A stretch of DNA of 64,000 bases, from assembly GCA_017569285.1 (NCBI GenBank), contig CP069419.1, positions 1,736,001 to 1,800,000 on the forward strand. Direction: 5' to 3'. The stretch comes from Clostridiales bacterium (GTDB taxonomy: Bacteria; Bacillota; Clostridia; Christensenellales; Aristaeellaceae). The notes under the pieces are model-generated. The model was not told the origin of the DNA, ran no database searches, and saw only the letters and a program-made list of their open reading frames with translations. Positions 18,963 to 27,816 of the stretch are shown here, one piece after another (position 1 is the first letter of the stretch; each line of letters begins with the position of its first letter). The position numbers and the translations under genes were made by a program.

Positions 18963-18992
18963 GTTGCAAAGGATTTGCAACGGCGATATAAT
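18963..18992 (+). promoter_or_regulatory. Promoter with built-in inverted repeat
   Basis: TTGCAA (18964-18969), a 17-nt spacer and a perfect TATAAT (18987-18992) form a strong sigma-A promoter for the operon starting at 19046. The -35 and spacer contain the inverted repeat GTTGCAAA GGA TTTGCAAC (18963-18981), which could be an operator for a dimeric regulator. Confidence 0.7.
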
Positions 18993-19045
18993 AAAAAGAA
19001 TACTTTTGGGCGTAAAAAGTGCGGCCCGGAAGGGATGGATGAAGG

Positions 19046-21223
19046 ATGGACTACGTCTGGCTGGCAGCAGGATCGCTTCTTCTTTTCGCGGGGCTGGCTT
19101 TCCTGTGGAATTTCCATGACCGGAAAGGGAAACCCGGAATCGCGGTCCGGGTGGCGGTCATTGCCGCGGCCGGCTGTCTGTGCGCGGTGATCCTGAAGCT
19201 GACCGGACTGAAGCCGGAATGGACCGCAATGGAATACCTGTTCGGCGGGGCGCTGCTGGTGAACGGCTGTGCCTTCCTCTGGAGGCTGATCCGGGAGGGG
19301 AAAACCGGGATTACCGGGAATGTATTCCGGCTTATCTGCGCCGTGTGCGTATCCTGTGCGGTATATTCCGCCCTGACCTACGGGCAGACGATTATCAATT
19401 CGGATACGGCAACCTCCATCCTGCTGCCGCAAAGCCAGATCAGAAACGGGTCTCCGTTCCCGGCCAGCTGGAATTATGCCAACGGGGACGTGTGGACGAT
19501 CTGTATCGGTACGTTTACCTTCCCGTTTACCGCGCTTCTCCGCGACCAGGCGCTGGCCCGGGTGCTGGGGTCTGCGCTGTGTGTGCTTGTTACGGTGGCG
19601 GGGATTGCATATCTAAGTAAAAAAGTATTCCGGAATGAATCATGGACGATCGCGGTTTCGCTTTTCCTGCTTTTCCTCGGCGCGAGCGAAGTCCGCAGCC
19701 AGATTCTCTATGAATCCGGATATACCACCCCGATGCTCCTGATCGCGTTCGGCCCGGCACTGTTTTATCAGTGGACGGCGTTCCGGAAGAAAAGATACGC
19801 GGTCATTTTCTGCGTTTATACATTCCTTCTGGCGATGAGCGGTATCCGGTTTACGGCGGAGCAGACCGTGCCGCTGGCATGCGGTTACCTGGCGGTGCTT
19901 CTCCTGCAGAGCGGGGGCGAAAAGCTCACGTCTCCCGACAGGAACTTCAAAAATGTGCTGGCGGACCTGGCGATCCTGGTTGTACCCGCAGCGCTGGGAC
20001 TGGCCGGATACAAGTGGGTGTGCAGCTGGCACAATATGAATGATACGGTAAACAACGCCATGGTGTTTGCCGGTTCCCTGGAAGGGTGCTGGGAGAATTT
20101 CATTGCCTACCTGCTGAACTATGTCCGCTGCTTCGGCTACTCTCCGAGCTACTCTTTCATGTCCATTTACGGAATCCAGAACCTGGTTTCAATCAGCATC
20201 TGCGCGCTGACCTGCGTGATTGTTCCGATCCTGCAGGGACGCCGGATCCGGCAGGAATCAAAGGGAACGCAGATGTTCTATATTTTCGGTGTGGTCCACA
20301 ACGCGATCATGATGGTCATGATTGTGTTCTGCGGGCTGACCTATGTCCGGTATACCATGACGACGCTCTTTGTGTGGATGATTATTTCCGCCCGGTATAT
20401 CTGGGCCTGGTGGATTGAACCCGGCAAACTGACCGGAAAAGGCCTGGCGGCCCTGTTTGCGGTTGCTGCGCTGGTGGAATGCATAGTTCTGGTACCGGCG
20501 AGCGCAGGCTGGAACAAAACGGTCGCCGACCGGAAGGAATTCAACCAGACGCTGGCGGACCAGGGACTGTCAAAAGGTTATGCCAGCTACTGGAATGCGT
20601 ACAGCAATGAAGTATATTCCGACCTGCAGATTGAATTCGGCGCGGTGGATGTCGGCTCATCCGGCGTAACACCCTTTAAATGGCTGGTGGATGACCGGGC
20701 ATATGAACCGGTAGGCGGCTCATCCTTCCTGATGCTGGGAACGCAGGAGAATGAAATTATCCGGAACAATATGGATGCCGTATTCGGGAAATGCGAAGAT
20801 CATTTCATCCTGAACGGATTTCATATTTACCTGTTCAGCCATGATATCTGCGCCGATTTTGAAACGGGCCTGCAGGACGGGGCAGTCCGGCCGATTGAGA
20901 TGATGGCTTTCGGGGATGCGTTCCTGTCGGACGGGGTATGGGAGATCGGGTATGACAGCTCTGTGGCCGGCCCGTACACAGCGATTGGCGCAGGGGAATA
21001 CCGGGTGACCTTCCGGGGATCTTCCCTGGAAAACTGCGAGGTCGATATTGCATCTGATGAAAAACCGGAAGCGGTATCGTTCGAGGTGGAGGACCGGAAC
21101 GAAGAATGGATCTCCGTCCGTGTGAAGGTTGCGGAAGACCTGGAGGATATCGGGTTTATGGCGGACAACCGGGCGGAAGAGCCCGCGTGGCTGTTCGGGA
21201 TCGACGTTGAGCCTGTTGAATGA
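19046..21223 (+). CDS. Large polytopic membrane protein, possible GT-C glycosyltransferase
   Basis: A 725-aa protein with about 12-13 helices in residues 1-480. The loop after the fourth helix carries TIINSDTATSILLPQSQ, where an Asp sits in the position often used as catalytic base in GT-C enzymes. The last 240 residues are polar and beta-rich and probably lie outside the membrane; they differ from the modules of the two preceding proteins. No family is confidently recognised, but it starts the operon holding aminotransferase, flippase and GT2 genes, so a transferase for the lipid-linked amino sugar is a fair guess. It starts 54 nt after a strong promoter. Confidence 0.55.
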   Translation: MDYVWLAAGSLLLFAGLAFLWNFHDRKGKPGIAVRVAVIAAAGCLCAVILKLTGLKPEWTAMEYLFGGALLVNGCAFLWRLIREGKTGITGNVFRLICAVCVSCAVYSALTYGQTIINSDTATSILLPQSQIRNGSPFPASWNYANGDVWTICIGTFTFPFTALLRDQALARVLGSALCVLVTVAGIAYLSKKVFRNESWTIAVSLFLLFLGASEVRSQILYESGYTTPMLLIAFGPALFYQWTAFRKKRYAVIFCVYTFLLAMSGIRFTAEQTVPLACGYLAVLLLQSGGEKLTSPDRNFKNVLADLAILVVPAALGLAGYKWVCSWHNMNDTVNNAMVFAGSLEGCWENFIAYLLNYVRCFGYSPSYSFMSIYGIQNLVSISICALTCVIVPILQGRRIRQESKGTQMFYIFGVVHNAIMMVMIVFCGLTYVRYTMTTLFVWMIISARYIWAWWIEPGKLTGKGLAALFAVAALVECIVLVPASAGWNKTVADRKEFNQTLADQGLSKGYASYWNAYSNEVYSDLQIEFGAVDVGSSGVTPFKWLVDDRAYEPVGGSSFLMLGTQENEIIRNNMDAVFGKCEDHFILNGFHIYLFSHDICADFETGLQDGAVRPIEMMAFGDAFLSDGVWEIGYDSSVAGPYTAIGAGEYRVTFRGSSLENCEVDIASDEKPEAVSFEVEDRNEEWISVRVKVAEDLEDIGFMADNRAEEPAWLFGIDVEPVE

Positions 21224-21235
21224 AAGGAGAAAGCA

Positions 21236-22366
21236 ATGATCAATTTCAATATCCCTCCGTTTACCGGGAAAGAACTGGAGTACATCCGGCAGGCTGTGAA
21301 TAACCACAAGATCTGCGGGGACGGCGAATTTACCAAAAAGTGCAACAGATGGCTGGAAGAACGGTTCCATGCCCATAAAGTGCTGCTGACCACCAGCGGA
21401 TCCACCGCACTGGATATGGCGGCCCTGCTCTGCGGAATTCAGCCGGGGGATGAAGTGATCCTTCCCAGCTTTACATTTTCCAGCACGGCCAACTCGTTTG
21501 TCCTGGCCGGCGCGAAACTGGTTTTTGTGGATATCCGCCCGGATACCATGAACATTGATGAAACGAAGATTGAAGCAGCGATGACTCCCCGGACCAGGGT
21601 GATCGTTCCGGTTCACTATGCCGGCGTGGCCTGTGAGATGGACACCATTATGGATATCGCGAAACGGCATGGCCTGAAAGTGGTGGAGGATGCCGCGCAG
21701 GGCGTGATGAGCACCTACAAGGGGAAAGCCCTGGGCACCATCGGCGACCTGGGCTGCTATTCCTTCCATGAAACCAAGAACTATTCCATGGGAGAAGGCG
21801 GCGCCCTGCTGATTAACGATCCGGCCTACGATGAGGCGGCGGAAATCCTGCGGGAAAAAGGTACAAACCGGGCTCGGTTTTTCCGGGGCCAGGTGGACAA
21901 ATATACCTGGGTGGATTTCGGCGACAGCTACCTGCCCAGTGACATGAACGCGGCATATCTCTGGGCCCAGCTGGAGCTGGCCGATGAAATGAACCGGGAC
22001 CGGATGGATACCTGGAACGCGTATCATGACGCGTTCATCTGCCTGGAAAAAGAAGGACACGCCGGCCTGCCGGTGATTCCGGAGGGATGTGTGCACAATG
22101 CGCATATGTTCTACCTGAAATGCCGGGACCTGGAGGAGCGGACGGAACTGATCTCTTTCCTGAAGGCAAGGGGAGTCCAGGCAGTATTCCATTATGTGCC
22201 GCTGCATTCAGCTCCGGCCGGGCTGAAATTCGGCCGGTTTGACGGAACGGATGAGTACACGACCAAGGAAAGTGAACGGCTGGTCCGCCTGCCGATGTAT
22301 TACGGCCTGTCGGCGGAAGACCGGCAGCAGGTGATTGACGCGGTGCTGGCTTATTATCATTCCTGA
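21236..22366 (+). CDS. rffA: dTDP-4-amino-4,6-dideoxy-sugar aminotransferase (RffA/WecE type)
   Basis: A 376-aa PLP enzyme of the DegT/DnrJ/EryC1 family that aminates C4 of a dTDP-4-keto-6-deoxyhexose using glutamate. Length and sequence match RffA/WecE closely: PPFTGKELEYI near the start, TTSGSTALDMAA for phosphate binding, VEDAAQG with the PLP-binding Asp, and SFHETKNYSMGEGG with the Schiff-base Lys. Its substrate needs RmlA, present at 26245, and RmlB, not in this window. It begins 12 nt after the preceding stop with a GAAAGGAGAAAG ribosome site. Isomer specificity cannot be read from sequence. Confidence 0.9.
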   Translation: MINFNIPPFTGKELEYIRQAVNNHKICGDGEFTKKCNRWLEERFHAHKVLLTTSGSTALDMAALLCGIQPGDEVILPSFTFSSTANSFVLAGAKLVFVDIRPDTMNIDETKIEAAMTPRTRVIVPVHYAGVACEMDTIMDIAKRHGLKVVEDAAQGVMSTYKGKALGTIGDLGCYSFHETKNYSMGEGGALLINDPAYDEAAEILREKGTNRARFFRGQVDKYTWVDFGDSYLPSDMNAAYLWAQLELADEMNRDRMDTWNAYHDAFICLEKEGHAGLPVIPEGCVHNAHMFYLKCRDLEERTELISFLKARGVQAVFHYVPLHSAPAGLKFGRFDGTDEYTTKESERLVRLPMYYGLSAEDRQQVIDAVLAYYHS

Positions 22367-22392
22367 ACAGGGAACCGGGAGGTAGAAAAAAT

Positions 22393-23403
22393 ATGGTGAT
22401 TGTAATCGGTGCTTCGGGTTTTATCGGCCGCTATACGGTGGATCAGCTGCTTGCGGACGGGAAAAAGGTCCTTGCGACCAGTACGCGGGAAAGCCAGCGG
22501 GCGGTTTTTGAGGCAATCGGCGTGGAATTCACGACGCTGGACATTACGAACGCGGCGGATTTTGAGAAACTGCCGGTCCGGGATGTGGAAGGAGTGCTGC
22601 TGCTGGGCGGGCTGCTGCCGGCGAACGCACAGGCGGACCTGGATAAAAACGAAAACGCGGCGGACTATTTCCGCGTGAACGTGATCGGAACGATCAATGT
22701 GCTGGAATACTGCCGGAAAAACGGAATCCGGAAGGTGATTGGCTGCAGCTCCTATTCCGATGTGGCCGGGGCCTGGAAAAAGGGATATGCCATCAAGGAA
22801 ACGGAACCCAGGGACTTCCACTATACGGGAGACCATGCGGTGTATGTGATTTCCAAGAACGCCGCCAATGACGTGATGGAATACTACAACCAGCAGCATG
22901 GAATGCAGTGCGCGTGGTTCCGCTTCCCGCCGGTATATGGTGTCGGCCCGCACGGAACGATTTATGTCAACGGGAAACCGTACAAATCCGGCATCCAGAC
23001 GTTTATCGAAAAAGCGCAGGCCGGGGAGGACATTGAACTGTGGGGAGACCCGCATATTACCCGGGATATCGTGTATGTAAAGGATGTCGCGAAGGCGTTT
23101 TCCATGGCGCTGGACAGCGATAAAACCTACGGCCTGTACAATATGACTTCCGGAACTGAGCTGGACCTGGAAGACCAGGCGAAAGCTGTGATTGAGGTCT
23201 TTGGTGATCCGGAGAAGAGCCATATTGTTTACCGGCCGGACAAGCCGAACAACACCCCCTCCTTCCTGTTTGACATGAGCAAGGCGAAGGAAGATTTCGG
23301 CTTTGTTCCGCAGTATACATCCTATCTGGATATGATGCGCGATTACAAGGCGGAACTGGAAAGCGGAAAATGGGACGGAATGATCCGGGGACGGGCAAAA
23401 TGA
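22393..23403 (+). CDS. NAD-dependent epimerase/dehydratase (extended SDR)
   Basis: A 336-aa extended short-chain dehydrogenase with the NAD-binding motif IGASGFIGRY at residues 5-14, a catalytic YVISK (YxxxK) near residue 157 and a Ser-rich GCSSYSD ahead of it. The C-terminal half has the FPPVYGVG and TRDIVYVKDVAKA segments typical of nucleotide-sugar SDRs. It should reduce, epimerise or dehydrate the sugar handled by the neighbouring aminotransferase. It is not a typical RmlB or RmlD, so the exact step is open. It is co-transcribed, with gaps of 26-28 nt on each side. Confidence 0.78.
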   Translation: MVIVIGASGFIGRYTVDQLLADGKKVLATSTRESQRAVFEAIGVEFTTLDITNAADFEKLPVRDVEGVLLLGGLLPANAQADLDKNENAADYFRVNVIGTINVLEYCRKNGIRKVIGCSSYSDVAGAWKKGYAIKETEPRDFHYTGDHAVYVISKNAANDVMEYYNQQHGMQCAWFRFPPVYGVGPHGTIYVNGKPYKSGIQTFIEKAQAGEDIELWGDPHITRDIVYVKDVAKAFSMALDSDKTYGLYNMTSGTELDLEDQAKAVIEVFGDPEKSHIVYRPDKPNNTPSFLFDMSKAKEDFGFVPQYTSYLDMMRDYKAELESGKWDGMIRGRAK

Positions 23404-23431
23404 GATCAATCACGGGAGGAACCGCCGAAAA

Positions 23432-23791
23432 ATGACCGAGAAGAAGAAAATGGACTGGAAGAGCCTGGCGCTTCTGCAGGGTATTGTGATCATCTACACC
23501 CTGTCAGGTGTTGCGGGGAAGCTGGCTTCCGGGCATGGATTCCTTTCGACCGGGTTTATCCTGTGGTACGGAGCGGAGATCCTGGTCCTGGGCATCTATG
23601 CGATCCTGTGGCAGCAGATTATCAAACGGTTCGACCTGTCCGTCGCGTATGCAAACCGGTCCATCGCGCTGCTCTGGTCCATGCTGTGGGCAGTGATCCT
23701 GTTCGGTGAAAAGATTACCGTGCAGAACATGATCGGGGTTGCGGTTGTGATTGCGGGAACAATGATTGTGAATGGAGAAAGCCGTGAATAA
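23432..23791 (+). CDS. Small EamA/DMT-family transporter, ArnE/ArnF-like subunit
   Basis: A 119-aa protein with four predicted helices and a short basic N-terminus, the size of small multidrug resistance and ArnE/ArnF proteins. It is followed by a second protein of the same type whose start overlaps its end, as in the arnE-arnF pair, which flips undecaprenyl-phosphate-aminoarabinose. Together with the ArnC/DPM1-like GT2 just downstream, the pair most likely moves an undecaprenyl-phosphate-linked amino sugar outward. The conserved late stretch SIALLWSMLWAVILFGEKIT is typical of the EamA family. GGGAGG precedes the ATG. Confidence 0.8.
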   Translation: MTEKKKMDWKSLALLQGIVIIYTLSGVAGKLASGHGFLSTGFILWYGAEILVLGIYAILWQQIIKRFDLSVAYANRSIALLWSMLWAVILFGEKITVQNMIGVAVVIAGTMIVNGESRE

Positions 23792-24119
23792 ATATTATCT
23801 TTTCATGTTTGGTTCGGTGATCCTTTCTTCCCTGTCCCAGATCCTGCTGAAGCTGAGCGCCCGGAAAAGCCACGGATCGTTCCTGAAGGAATACCTGAAC
23901 CCCCTGGTGATTGCCGGATACGGGCTGATGGTCGCCGCGACCCTGACCACCATTGCGGCCTACCAGGGAATGGACTACAAAAACGGGCCGATCATTGAGT
24001 CGCTGGGATATATCCTGGTAATGGTGCTGAGCTATTTCCTGCTGAAGGAGAAGGTAACCCGAAAGAAAATCCTGGGTTACTGCATGATCCTGGCAGGGGT
24101 GATCATATTCTATCTGTGA
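23784..24119 (+). CDS. Small EamA/DMT-family transporter, second ArnE/ArnF-like subunit
   Basis: A 111-aa, four-helix partner of the preceding protein. It carries the early Lys of the family (SQILLKLSARKS) and EKVTRKKILGYCMILAGVIIF at the C-terminus. The GTG at 23784 is preferred, with GGAG 6 nt upstream and an 8-nt overlap with the previous stop; the ATG at 23772 gives four extra residues but has a poorer ribosome site. Overlapping four-helix subunits are expected to form a heterodimer. Confidence 0.8.
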   Translation: MNKYYLFMFGSVILSSLSQILLKLSARKSHGSFLKEYLNPLVIAGYGLMVAATLTTIAAYQGMDYKNGPIIESLGYILVMVLSYFLLKEKVTRKKILGYCMILAGVIIFYL

Positions 24120-24141
24120 CAAAGGCGGAGGAGAACTGGAC

Positions 24142-25077
24142 ATGGATATCTCAGTGGTAATTCCCGTATATGGCTGCCGGGCGGCGCTCCCGGAGCTCCA
24201 CAGAAGGCTGACGGAGTCCGTCGGAGCAATTACACAGGATTATGAAATCATCCTGGTCAATGATGCGTGCCCCCAGAATTCCTGGGAAGTGATCCAGGAG
24301 ATCTGTGCGAAGGATCCCCATGTGGTGGGGCTGGAAATGTCCCGGAATTTCGGCCAGCTGAAAGCGACCCTGGCCGGCCTGGATTATTCCACCGGGGACT
24401 GGGTGGTTGTGATGGACTGCGACCTGCAGGACCGGCCGGAAGAGATTATCAATTTGTACAATAAGGTGCAGGAAGGCTATGACTTTGTGATTGCCAGCCG
24501 GGAATCCCGGCAGGATTCAAAGATGAAGGTCTTCGTTTCCAACTGCTTTTACTCGCTTTACTCCTATATGACGGATGTGAAGTACGATCCGACGCTGTGC
24601 AATTTCAGTATTTCCAGCCGGGCGGTCATTGACAATTACTGCCGGATGCGGGAGATGCACCGGGCTTTTACCATGTACCTGCTCTGGATGGGATACCGCT
24701 GGACCAAGCTGGGCGTGGAACATAATGAGCGGTATGAGGGAAAATCCGGCTATAATTTCAAAAAGCGGATGAAGATGGCCACGGAACTGATCACCTCGCA
24801 GTCAGACAAGCTGCTGCGGCTGATGACGCGGATCGGCCTGGTGATATCCCTGCTGTCTTTCCTGTTTATCATTGTCACAGTGATCCGGCATTTCGCGGCC
24901 AATATCGCGGTGGGGTACTCCAGCACGATTGCGGCGATTATGCTGATGGGCGGGCTGACGATCATGTCCATCGGGATTGTCGGGCTGTATGTCGGCAATA
25001 TCTTTATGGAAGTCAAGCACCGGCCGTTGTATATTGTCAGGACCAGGCTGAACGGAAAGGATCGGACGGATGAATAA
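24142..25077 (+). CDS. GT2 polyprenyl-phosphate sugar transferase (ArnC/DPM1-like)
   Basis: A 311-aa enzyme that should move a sugar from its nucleotide donor onto undecaprenyl phosphate at the inner face of the membrane. The GT-A domain fills residues 1-210 with SVVIPVYGCRAALPEL at the start and the metal-binding VVMDCDLQDRPEEI near residue 90. Two helices close the protein (about 228-252 and 264-288), the layout of ArnC, GtrB and PglC-independent DPM1-type enzymes. Lying between the ArnE/F-like pair and the ATP-grasp gene, it is the natural loading enzyme for the amino sugar. Its stop overlaps the next start by 8 nt. Confidence 0.87.
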   Translation: MDISVVIPVYGCRAALPELHRRLTESVGAITQDYEIILVNDACPQNSWEVIQEICAKDPHVVGLEMSRNFGQLKATLAGLDYSTGDWVVVMDCDLQDRPEEIINLYNKVQEGYDFVIASRESRQDSKMKVFVSNCFYSLYSYMTDVKYDPTLCNFSISSRAVIDNYCRMREMHRAFTMYLLWMGYRWTKLGVEHNERYEGKSGYNFKKRMKMATELITSQSDKLLRLMTRIGLVISLLSFLFIIVTVIRHFAANIAVGYSSTIAAIMLMGGLTIMSIGIVGLYVGNIFMEVKHRPLYIVRTRLNGKDRTDE

Positions 25078-26221
25078 GCGGATTGCGATCATCGGCGCCA
25101 GCGATCTCCAGCTGCCGCTGATTGAAAAAGCGAAGCAGATGGGTTATGAGACACACGTTTTTGCGTGGGCTGCGGGCGACGTGGGAGAGAAGGCGGCGGA
25201 TCATTTCTACCCGATCAGCATCATTGAGATCGGGCAGATCCTGGATGTGTGCCGGGAGATCCGGCCGGCGGCGGTTGCGTCCATCGCTTCAGACCTGGCA
25301 GCAATCACGGTTAACCGGGTGGCCAATGCGCTGGGGCTTCCGGCCAATCCCGTGGAAACGGCAACAATCGCGACCAACAAATATGAAATGCGGAAAACGT
25401 TCCTGCAGGCCGGCCTGCCGACACCGCGCTTTCTCCTTGCGGGCCCGGAAGATGACCTGGGTGAAGCCCGCAGACTGCGGCTTCCGATTATTGTGAAACC
25501 GACGGACCGGAGCGGAAGCCGGGGAATATTCAAGCTGGAATCCTTTGACAGGCTGGAGGAATGTGTGGCGGCGTCCAGCCGGGAATCCTTTGAGAAAAAG
25601 GCGATTATTGAGGAATATATCGAAGGGGAAGAATACAGCTGCGAATGCGTTTCCCAGGACGGAGTCCATCATTTCCTGGCGATTACCAAAAAGTTTACGA
25701 CCGGCGCACCCCACTTTATCGAAACCGGCCATATGGAACCTTCGGGACTGAGCGATTCCGTATGTGAACAGGTAAAACGCCATGTGTTCAAGGCGCTGGA
25801 TGCGCTGCATGTCCGGTGCGGGGCAAGCCACAGCGAGTTTAAGATTACTCCGGATACCGGCGAGGTCCGGCTGATTGAAATCGGAGCCCGGATGGGCGGA
25901 GACTGTATTGGCAGCGACCTGGTAAAGCTTTCCACGGGAAATGATTTCCTGCAGATGGTGATCGAGGCCGCGGCCGGGGAAAAGATCAGCCTGAGCACCG
26001 GGGAGCCCCGGGGATACGCGGCGGTGCGGTACATCATGAATGAAGAAGACTATGAAGGATACATGGCGTTGCGGAAAGCGGAGCCCGGACGGATTGTGAG
26101 GGAACATGTCCATTTTGAAAAGGGCGGGGAGGTCCTGGACAGTTCCACCCGATATGGATTTTATATTGTAACCGGAGCCAGTGAGCAGGAAGCAAGGCGG
26201 CTGGCAATGCTCCAGCCCTGA
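25070..26221 (+). CDS. ATP-grasp ligase
   Basis: A 383-aa ATP-grasp enzyme, which forms an amide or similar bond through an acyl-phosphate. A Rossmann-like N-terminal domain (IAIIGASDLQLPLIEKA) precedes the ATP-grasp core: the NKYEMRKTFLQAGLPTP hinge near residue 105, VKPTDRSGSRG (nucleotide-binding Lys and Gly-rich loop) near 143, EEYIEGEEYSCE near 180 and IEIGARMGGDCIGSDL (metal-binding end) near 268. No purine or biotin gene is nearby. In this operon an amino sugar is made, loaded and flipped, so attaching an amino acid or other acid to that amino group is an attractive role, but it is inference. It overlaps the GT2 gene by 8 nt. Confidence 0.82.
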   Translation: MNKRIAIIGASDLQLPLIEKAKQMGYETHVFAWAAGDVGEKAADHFYPISIIEIGQILDVCREIRPAAVASIASDLAAITVNRVANALGLPANPVETATIATNKYEMRKTFLQAGLPTPRFLLAGPEDDLGEARRLRLPIIVKPTDRSGSRGIFKLESFDRLEECVAASSRESFEKKAIIEEYIEGEEYSCECVSQDGVHHFLAITKKFTTGAPHFIETGHMEPSGLSDSVCEQVKRHVFKALDALHVRCGASHSEFKITPDTGEVRLIEIGARMGGDCIGSDLVKLSTGNDFLQMVIEAAAGEKISLSTGEPRGYAAVRYIMNEEDYEGYMALRKAEPGRIVREHVHFEKGGEVLDSSTRYGFYIVTGASEQEARRLAMLQP

Positions 26222-26244
26222 CAGGAAAGGGAGGATGAAACAGG

Positions 26245-27129
26245 ATGAAAGGGATTATTCTGGCCGGCGGCGCGGGGACCCGGCTGTACCCGCTGACGAT
26301 GGTAACTTCCAAACAGCTGCTGCCTGTATACGATAAGCCGATGATCTTTTATCCGCTCAGCACACTGATGCTGGCGGGAATCCGGGATATCCTGATCATT
26401 TCCACACCGGGAGACACTCCCCGGTTCGAAGCTCTGCTGCGGGATGGAAGCGAATTTGGCGTGCACCTGCAGTACAAGGTGCAGCCGAGCCCGGACGGAC
26501 TGGCGCAGGCCTTTATTCTCGGTGAAGAATTCCTGAGCGGAGAAGCCGGGGCAATGGTGCTTGGCGATAATATTTTCTATGGCAACGGATTCCGGACCAT
26601 GCTGAAGAATGCGGTTGCGAACGCGGAAAGCGGAAGGGCGACGGTATTCGGGTACAATGTGTCCGATCCCGAACGGTTTGGCGTGGTGGAGTTTGACGAA
26701 AAGGGCAAGGTGCTCAGCATTGAGGAAAAACCGGCGGCGCCGAAGAGCAACTACGCGGTGACAGGACTGTATTTCTATCCGGCCGGGGTATCGGAACGGG
26801 CGAAGGAGATAAAACCTTCCGCGCGGGGCGAGCTGGAGATTACCACGCTGAACGAGATGTACCTGAAGGATCAGCTGCTGGATGTGCAGCTGCTGGGACG
26901 CGGGTTTGCATGGCTGGATACGGGAACGATGGACAGCCTGGTGGAAGCCGCGGATTTTGTACAGATGATCCAGAAGCGGCAGAGCGTTGTGATTTCAGCC
27001 CCGGAAGAAATTGCGTTTATTAACGGATGGATTGACCGCAGCGAACTGATGAAGAGCGCGGAAAGATACGGGAAAAGCCCGTACGGGGCGCACCTGAAGG
27101 CTGCGGCGGAAGGGAAGATTTTGTACTGA
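26245..27129 (+). CDS. rmlA: Glucose-1-phosphate thymidylyltransferase
   Basis: A 294-aa enzyme making dTDP-glucose from glucose-1-phosphate and dTTP, the first step toward dTDP-deoxysugars. The signature [11 protein letters not shown] lies at residues 8-18 and [16 protein letters not shown] near 23, with the LGDNIFYG metal-site motif near 110 and [16 protein letters not shown] further on; all fit RmlA. It feeds RmlB, whose gene is not in the window, and then the rffA product and RmlC. It has a GGGAGGATG-like ribosome site and shares one base with the next gene (TGATG). Confidence 0.94.
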   Translation: MKGIILAGGAGTRLYPLTMVTSKQLLPVYDKPMIFYPLSTLMLAGIRDILIISTPGDTPRFEALLRDGSEFGVHLQYKVQPSPDGLAQAFILGEEFLSGEAGAMVLGDNIFYGNGFRTMLKNAVANAESGRATVFGYNVSDPERFGVVEFDEKGKVLSIEEKPAAPKSNYAVTGLYFYPAGVSERAKEIKPSARGELEITTLNEMYLKDQLLDVQLLGRGFAWLDTGTMDSLVEAADFVQMIQKRQSVVISAPEEIAFINGWIDRSELMKSAERYGKSPYGAHLKAAAEGKILY

Positions 27130-27695
27130 TGAACAGGATTGACACAAAGCTCGAAGGGGTATGCATTATTGAACCGCGGGTGATCGGCGACCAGAGGGGA
27201 TACTTTATGGAAACCTGGAGCACCCGGGATTTTGAAGAGCTCGGCCTGCAGTATACATTCGTGCAGGATAACCAAAGCTTTTCGGCGAGGAAAGGGACCC
27301 TGCGGGGAATCCATTTCCAGAATGAGCCGATGGCCCAGGCCAAAATGCTCCGGGTGATCCGCGGCGCAATCCTGGACGTGACGGTTGACCTGCGGAAAGG
27401 CAGCCCGACATACAAACAGTGGATTTCGGTTGAACTTTCGGCGGAAAACAAGCGAATGATCATGATCCCGAAGGGATTCGGGCATGGATTTGTCACCCTG
27501 GAGGATAATACCGAGATCTGCTATAAGGTGGACAATCTGTACAGTGCGGAGCACGACCGGGGGATCCGGTTTGATGATCCTGAAATCGGGGTCGACTGGG
27601 GCGAAGTTGTGGAAGAGGCGCTCAGCCAAAAGGATCGGACAGCCCCCCTGCTGAAGGACAGTGACTGCAATTTCGTGTACGGGGAGATCCGGTAA
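27129..27695 (+). CDS. rmlC: dTDP-4-dehydrorhamnose 3,5-epimerase
   Basis: A 188-aa cupin enzyme that epimerises C3 and C5 of dTDP-4-keto-6-deoxyglucose. IEPRVIGDQRGYFMETW near the start, the catalytic His of LRGIHFQNEPMAQAKMLRV and the PKGFGHGFVTL segment are the usual RmlC marks. Length is normal. RmlB and RmlD are not encoded in the window, so either they lie elsewhere or RmlC here supplies an L-configured keto-sugar to the aminotransferase. Start and preceding stop overlap by one base. Confidence 0.93.
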   Translation: MNRIDTKLEGVCIIEPRVIGDQRGYFMETWSTRDFEELGLQYTFVQDNQSFSARKGTLRGIHFQNEPMAQAKMLRVIRGAILDVTVDLRKGSPTYKQWISVELSAENKRMIMIPKGFGHGFVTLEDNTEICYKVDNLYSAEHDRGIRFDDPEIGVDWGEVVEEALSQKDRTAPLLKDSDCNFVYGEIR

Positions 27696-27757
27696 GGAAG
27701 TACGATGATCCCTGTTTGGTTTGCCCCCGCACAAGTGCCCGGAGGGCCTTGCATTTC

Positions 27758-27786
27758 TTGAGTTTCATATTGTTATATGATATACT
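27758..27786 (+). promoter_or_regulatory. Promoter of the manC-gmd-rmd-wzm-wzt operon
   Basis: TTGAGT (27758-27763), a 17-nt spacer and TATACT (27781-27786) lie 30 nt before manC in an otherwise AT-rich gap. This separates the D-rhamnose and ABC-export genes from the rml operon. A small GCCC/GGGC hairpin just upstream (about 27737-27748) may end the previous transcript weakly. Confidence 0.72.
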
Positions 27787-27816
27787 TTCATTATTATTAC
27801 AAGGAGAAGAAGCATT

